Source of the DNA: Candidatus Aalborgicola danicus
GTDB lineage: Bacteria > Pseudomonadota > Gammaproteobacteria > Burkholderiales > Burkholderiaceae_C
DNA: 64,000 nt
Assembly (NCBI GenBank): GCA_016703945.1
Contig: JADJBC010000007.1
Coordinates: forward strand, 233,726 to 297,725
Direction: 5' to 3'
Part shown: piece after piece, positions 60,018 through 64,000 of the stretch
Position numbering within the stretch: position 1 is the first letter of the stretch
Layout: the number at the start of each line of letters is the position of its first letter
Notes under the pieces: generated by a model
The model's input: only the letters and a program-made list of their open reading frames with translations
Databases searched by the model: none
What the model was told of the DNA's origin: nothing
Made by a program: the position numbers and the translations under genes

Positions 60018-60210
60018 GGAAAATGTCTCCGTGGGTGATTGGGATCGCTTTACCTGAGAAGTTGTGCTTCTAAAAGTGCATAAATTCTATTCCTAAAAAA
60101 TTACGCGTTGCTGTCGATCGACGGCACTCGCGGCTCACTGCATACCGCCACTGCGGCGTGCAGGATAATCCCCTGCGGTTACCACGTATTACCTTAGGAA
60201 CTCGTTGAAA

Positions 60211-60543
60211 ATGAAGAAACTACTCATTGGTCTTTTTGCAGGCTTTGTCTCGGTCGCGGCATTGGCCCAAGCCGCCGCACCAGCGGCCCCGTCGGCACCC
60301 ATAACCCCGGTCAAACAAGTCACACCTGCCGCTGCCCCAGCCCCAGCAGTTGCCCCAGCCCCGACAGCTGCGCCAACACCGTCAAAGGCGCCTAAAAAAC
60401 TAAAAGCGAAGGGGGCCAAAGCCAAGCAGGCCGCGGCCAAGGCAAAGGCAAAGGCAAAGGCCAAGGCAAAGGCCAGGGCAAAGGCCAGGGCAAAGGCAAA
60501 GGCAAAGGCAAGTCAGAAGGTCAAGAAGACCATCAAGAAATAA
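60211..60543 (+). CDS. Exported Lys/Ala-rich protein, histone-H1-like tail
   Basis: 110 aa. Signal peptide (KLLIGLFAGFVSVAALAQA), then a Pro/Ala linker, then a highly basic repeat region (PKKLKAKGAKAKQ, then long Lys-Ala and Arg-Ala alternation). DNA in the repeat (about 60437-60510) is an imperfect six-base tandem (aaggca/aaggcc). A secreted histone-H1-like protein is unusual. It may bind DNA or LPS in the envelope. Length probably varies by slippage. ATG 60211 is preferred over TTG 60205 because of TAGGAA. Confidence 0.7.
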   Translation: MKKLLIGLFAGFVSVAALAQAAAPAAPSAPITPVKQVTPAAAPAPAVAPAPTAAPTPSKAPKKLKAKGAKAKQAAAKAKAKAKAKAKARAKARAKAKAKASQKVKKTIKK

Positions 60544-60556
60544 GCTGTTAGGTGAC

Positions 60557-61006
60557 ATGAAAAAGCTTGTACCCGTTGTTCTTGCTGCGATTTGTCTGGC
60601 GCATGGAGTTGCTCAGGCCCAAGACCAAGCGCAAACGCAGCTGCCCCGCACCACGCTGTCGGTCGGCATTCACCAGATTGACACGCAATTGGCTACCACG
60701 CAGGAGCAGCACGCGACCGGATTGATGCACCGCCAGGAGATGCCACAACACGAAGGCATGTTGTTCATCTTCGAAAACTCAACACGTCAGTGCTTCTGGA
60801 TGAAAAACACTTTGTTGCCGTTGACGGCGGCCTTTGTGGCAGATGACGGGACGATTGTGAACCTGGTGGACATGAAACCTAAATCGCTGGACTCCCATTG
60901 TTCAGCCAAACCCGTGCGCTTTGTGCTGGAAATGAACCAAGGCTGGTTTGCCAAAAAGGGCATCAAACCCGGTAGCAAAATATCCGGGCGACCTTTCACC
61001 CCATAA
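60557..61006 (+). CDS. DUF192 exported protein
   Basis: 149 aa. Signal peptide (KLVPVVLAAICLAHGVAQA). DUF192 signature EQHATGLMHRQEMPQHEGMLFIFENSTRQCFWMKNTLLPLTAAFVADDG and the ending FVLEMNQGWFAKKGIKPGSKI. Small periplasmic proteins of unknown role. Starts 13 bp after the Lys/Ala-rich gene, so probably one operon, ended by the terminator at 61005. Confidence 0.85.
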   Translation: MKKLVPVVLAAICLAHGVAQAQDQAQTQLPRTTLSVGIHQIDTQLATTQEQHATGLMHRQEMPQHEGMLFIFENSTRQCFWMKNTLLPLTAAFVADDGTIVNLVDMKPKSLDSHCSAKPVRFVLEMNQGWFAKKGIKPGSKISGRPFTP

Positions 61007-61034
61007 AAAAACCGACCCACAGGCCGGTTTTTTT
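61005..61034. terminator. Bidirectional Rho-independent terminator
   Basis: aaaaaaaccg/cggttttttt stem with a 10-nt loop, A run before and T run after. Serves the convergent DUF192 and sodB genes. Confidence 0.85.
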
Positions 61035-61056
61035 AGGTTACGAAACAATACGCGTG

Positions 61057-61638
61057 TTAAGCGAAGTTGCCTTCGGCAAAGCTCCAGTTCACCAATTGGT
61101 CGAGGTAGGTTTCGACGAACTTCTGGCGCAGGTTGCGGTAGTCAATGTAATAGGCGTGCTCCCATACATCTACCGTCAGTAGAGCCGTGTCGGCGGTCGT
61201 CAGCGGCGTACCGGCGGCGCCCATGTTGACGATGTCCACGGAACCGTCGGGCTTCTTGACCAGCCAGGTCCAGCCGGAACCAAAATTACCAACGGCCGAC
61301 TTCACGAAAGCCTCTTTGAAAGCCGTGTAACTGCCCCACTTGGCGGTGATCGCCGCGCCCAGTGCGCCGGTGGGTTCGCCACCGCCATTGGGTTTCATGC
61401 AGTTCCAGAAAAAAGTGTGGTTCCAGATTTGCGCCGAGTTGTTGTAGATGCCGCCGCTGGATTTCTTGACAATCTCTTCCAACGACATGTTCTCGAACTC
61501 CGTGCCCTTTTGCAGATTGTTCAAATTAACGACATAGGCATTGTGGTGTTTGCCATGGTGAAACTCCAAAGTCTCTTTGGAGTAAGCAGGCGCCAGGGCA
61601 TCAATCGCAAATGGCAGTGCGGGCAGGGTGTGTTCCAT
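61057..61638 (-). CDS. sodB: Superoxide dismutase (Fe)
   Basis: 193 aa. Metal ligands in LEFHHGKHHNAYVVNL (first His), IWNHTFFWN (His), DVWEHAYYIDY (Asp, His). The residues around the third and fourth ligand (DVWEHAYYIDY) and GGGEP fit the Fe type. Start ATG 61638 gives the usual length. An upstream in-frame ATG at 61671 adds non-homologous residues. Confidence 0.95.
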   Translation of the reverse strand: MEHTLPALPFAIDALAPAYSKETLEFHHGKHHNAYVVNLNNLQKGTEFENMSLEEIVKKSSGGIYNNSAQIWNHTFFWNCMKPNGGGEPTGALGAAITAKWGSYTAFKEAFVKSAVGNFGSGWTWLVKKPDGSVDIVNMGAAGTPLTTADTALLTVDVWEHAYYIDYRNLRQKFVETYLDQLVNWSFAEGNFA

Positions 61639-61692
61639 GGAATCCTCTCGGGTGGTTAGCAAAAAGGGCAATTGTAGGAAGTAATTGAAACT

Positions 61693-62991
61693 TCAGTCAC
61701 TGACGGTCAAGTCAACCGTGCCGTCGGCAAGGCTTGCCTTCACACGCTGACCGGGGTGTGCCTGCGACATCCGGGTCAAGGTGTGGCCATCCTCCAATGT
61801 CAACCACGCGTAGCCACGTTTGAGCACCAGCGATGGGTCGAGCAAACGCAAGCGCAATTCCGCACGGTGTGTACGCTCCTGTGAACGAAGCATCGCCCGC
61901 TCCACGGCCGGCAGAAGAAGCTGGCCGCTACGCCCCAGGGCCAATTGCTTGTCGCGCAGGACCATGCGAGAAGCATGCTGCAGTCGCTGCGCAAGGGTGC
62001 CCAAGTTCAGCCGGTGGCGGTGCGCCAAAGCAGAGGGCCGCCCTAACCGGGACGCTGCCAGGTCCAACCGTTGGTCTTGCTTGTCTGCATAACGCGTCAA
62101 GGCCCGCGCCAAGCGGGACTCCAAGGTGTCCACGGCACTAAGCCACGTGACCGTGGGTTCGGACGCCATTTCCGCCGCAGCGGTGGGTGTGGGTGCACGC
62201 ACGTCGGCCACAAAATCAGCAATGGTGAAATCCGTTTCATGGCCCAAACCACTGATGACAGGTACCGGGCTCCGTGCGATCACCCGGGCCAGCTGTTCGT
62301 CATTAAATGCCCACAGATCTTCGGCGGCGCCTCCCCCACGAACCAGCAAGATGACGTCGATGGCCGCCGAGGCGATACTCCCGGGCGACTCCGCCATGCG
62401 GTAGAGGCTTTCCATCGCCTGCATCAATTCTCGGGGTGCACCATCGCCCTGCACGGCGGTCGGTGCAATCACCACCGTGATGTGGGGCACACGCCGCTGA
62501 AGTGCGGTGATGACATCGTGCAAGGCCGCTGCCCCCAAAGATGTCACCACACCGATGCCACGGGGCAGCACCGGCAAGGGCCGCTTGCGTTCGGCAGCAA
62601 ACAAGCCCTCAGCCGCCAGTTTTTCTTTGAGTTTAAAAAACTGCTCCATCAAAGCACCTTGACCGGCTGGGCGCAACGCCTCAACGATCAATTGCAATTC
62701 ACCCCGAGGTTCGTAAACACCCAGTCTGCCCCGCACCTCCACCAGGTCACCATCGCGCGGGCTGAGGGTCAACAGGCTGGCTGCGCGGCGAAACATGGCA
62801 CAGCGCAATTGCCCTGTTTCGTCTTTCAAAGAAAAATAACAGTGTCCACTGGCTGCGCGGGTAAAGCCACTGATCTCGCCGACAACCGTCACCGGGTTGA
62901 AGCGCGCCTCCAGTGCGTCTGCTACCGCGCGGCACAAGGCACCGACACGCCAAACCCGACTGATCGCAGTTACCGGACCTGCTTCAAGCAT
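61693..62991 (-). CDS. xseA: Exodeoxyribonuclease VII large subunit
   Basis: Single-strand-specific exonuclease subunit. 432 aa. N-terminal OB fold (VGEISGFTRAASGHCYFSLKDETGQLRCAMF), catalytic core with IGVVTSLGAAALHDVITALQRR and ILLVRGGGAAEDLWAFNDEQLAR, then HETDFTIADFVADVRAPTPTAAAE, and a C-terminal coiled coil. Start ATG 62991 is chosen because the family begins there. The frame is open further upstream without homology. XseB was not seen in the window. Confidence 0.95.
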   Translation of the reverse strand: MLEAGPVTAISRVWRVGALCRAVADALEARFNPVTVVGEISGFTRAASGHCYFSLKDETGQLRCAMFRRAASLLTLSPRDGDLVEVRGRLGVYEPRGELQLIVEALRPAGQGALMEQFFKLKEKLAAEGLFAAERKRPLPVLPRGIGVVTSLGAAALHDVITALQRRVPHITVVIAPTAVQGDGAPRELMQAMESLYRMAESPGSIASAAIDVILLVRGGGAAEDLWAFNDEQLARVIARSPVPVISGLGHETDFTIADFVADVRAPTPTAAAEMASEPTVTWLSAVDTLESRLARALTRYADKQDQRLDLAASRLGRPSALAHRHRLNLGTLAQRLQHASRMVLRDKQLALGRSGQLLLPAVERAMLRSQERTHRAELRLRLLDPSLVLKRGYAWLTLEDGHTLTRMSQAHPGQRVKASLADGTVDLTVSD

Positions 62992-63287
62992 GACCAGACT
63001 TCCCGAACCATGTGTGTAGGGCAGCGCGAGTGCTCCACAACTGGTAGCCAAGGTTGCAGGTCTGCGCGCGCCCACCCGCAGCACACGATTCTTGGTCGAA
63101 AGTTGTTGATTTCATTGGATTTTTCACTGCTACTTTTGTCATCAATTTGTCAAAACCGCAGAAGGATGCGGCCTGGCGCCCGATGGGCAGCCAGTTTTAC
63201 ACAATGTTATCCACACGTTCTGTGGGTAGTCGACCTGCACACGTACGCCATAATCGCGAAGCATTTCATTTGCACGGGAGTGACCAT

Positions 63288-63918
63288 TTGTTCCATCCAC
63301 GACAAGCTGCTGGCTGGCGATTTGGCCTTCGTGCCTGTTCAGTCCTGGCGCTGGCCATTGTCATTGACCGCTTTGTCAGCCTGAAAGCGCTGAAGGTGGC
63401 GCCGCCGCGCTTGCTGGATGAAGTCCTGAGTGTGACTCGCACCGCCATTCCCGGCCCGGACGTGGTGACACAGCTGGAAAGAACTCTGCACTGAAGTGCT
63501 GGCCAGTGGCCTGCAACCTGCTATCAACTCAGACCCGCGTTGCACCGAAGACGATTTGCGCGCCATCATGGAAAGCACCGGGCGCATCGTGGCCCACCGT
63601 CTGGAATTGCGCCTCAGTGCATTGGCCACCATTGCGTCGGCAGCGCCGCTGATGGGGCTGTTTGGCACCGTGGTCGGCATGATAGAGATTTTTTGGTTCG
63701 CGGGCGCCCGGCGGCGCGACGGGTGGCAATCCGGCGCAACTGGCACACGGCATCTCCATTGCGCTGTACAACACTGCGTTCGGGCTGATCGTGGCCATTC
63801 CCTCACTGATCTTCTGGCGCTACTTCGGGGGGACAGGTGGACGCCTACTTGCTGACACTTGAGCTTTGTCAGCCGAACACCTGGTCCGACACCTCAAGGT
63901 TCCGCAGGTAAACCGCCA
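63288..63918 (+). pseudogene. exbB: ExbB/MotA-TolQ-family proton channel protein, several frameshifts
   Basis: Inner-membrane component of an ExbB-ExbD-type proton channel. Recognisable pieces in different frames: ACSVLALAIVIDRFVSLKALKVAPPRLLDEVLSV, then LRAIMESTGRIVAHRLELRLSALATIASAAPLMGLFGTVVGMIEIF, then ISIALYNTAFGLIVAIPSLIFWRYF-type sequence. At least four single-base indels are needed to join them. Because exbD follows intact in the expected position, this is probably poor sequence quality near the edge of the window rather than a dead gene. Start uncertain. Confidence 0.7.
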
Positions 63919-64000
63919 TGAACTTCCGCCCGCGCAAACAGGACGAGCCGGAGATCAATCTGATCCCGTTTATCGATGTGCTGCTGGTCGTGCTGATCTT
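63919..64000 (+). CDS. exbD: ExbD-family protein, 5' part only
   Basis: Reads MNFRPRKQDEPEINLIPFIDVLLVVLI and runs off the window. Short cytoplasmic tail, then the membrane helix with the conserved Asp of IDVLLVVL. Partner of the ExbB gene directly upstream. Confidence 0.85.

Noticed and set aside
63207..63215. TTATCCACA, a perfect DnaA-box sequence
   Set aside because: A single box beside exbB, with no cluster, AT-rich tract or replication gene. Expected by chance or as a minor site.
62071..63384. Long open frame antisense to xseA
   Set aside because: Shadow of xseA. No protein-like features.

Overview
The window looks like a chromosomal segment of a betaproteobacterium, most likely Burkholderiales/Comamonadaceae of the Rhodoferax-Polaromonas type. 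The basis is protein recognition (aat-bpt pair, sigma factor-DUF3619-DUF3106 locus, GlnB next to NadE, HpnCDE) and the short dispersed repeats typical of that family. No database search was possible.

Layout. (1) From before base 1 to about 9012 lies a small integrative element: a tyrosine recombinase entering from the left edge, many small unknown genes, a RadC-like gene, an SF3-type helicase, a 600-bp repeat-rich non-coding block and an HK97-type major capsid protein. No terminase, portal, protease or tail gene is recognisable. It ends at a 45-nt copy of the 3' end of a tRNA-Asn gene. (2) 9.1-31 kb is ordinary chromosome: low-molecular-weight tyrosine phosphatase, a decayed SRAP/YedK gene, OmpA-like and RDD proteins, alpha-carbonic anhydrase, a beta-propeller protein, tRNA-Arg and tRNA-Pro, aat-bpt, an IclR regulator, a PBP7-like peptidase, then the branched-chain amino acid genes ilvB-ilvH-ilvC-pssA-leuA on the minus strand. 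A leucine-rich leader peptide and attenuator precede leuA. Next come an ECF sigma factor locus, dgkA, glnB and nadE. (3) 31-43 kb holds the hopanoid/squalene genes hpnC, hpnD and hpnE, split by a minus-strand trio (EAL phosphodiesterase, cupredoxin-like protein, DUF4394 lipoprotein), then pilU and a Lon-like protease. (4) 43.2-58.5 kb is one long minus-strand defence locus: hsdM-hsdS-HEPN protein-AlbA_2 ATPase-small unknown protein-DUF262/HNH protein-DUF262 protein-hsdR-YgjP-like metalloprotease, largely joined by overlapping stop and start codons. (5) 58.7-64 kb holds icd, a Lys/Ala-rich exported protein, a DUF192 protein, sodB, xseA and the start of an exbB-exbD pair.

Two themes run through the window. 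First, a roughly 55-bp repeat occurs at least eight times, four of them inside coding sequences without breaking the frame. Second, many genes that should be intact (pssA, hsdM, exbB, capsid, carbonic anhydrase and others) carry single-base frameshifts, mostly in short homopolymers. These may be sequencing errors rather than true pseudogenes, so the broken genes should be read with that in mind.
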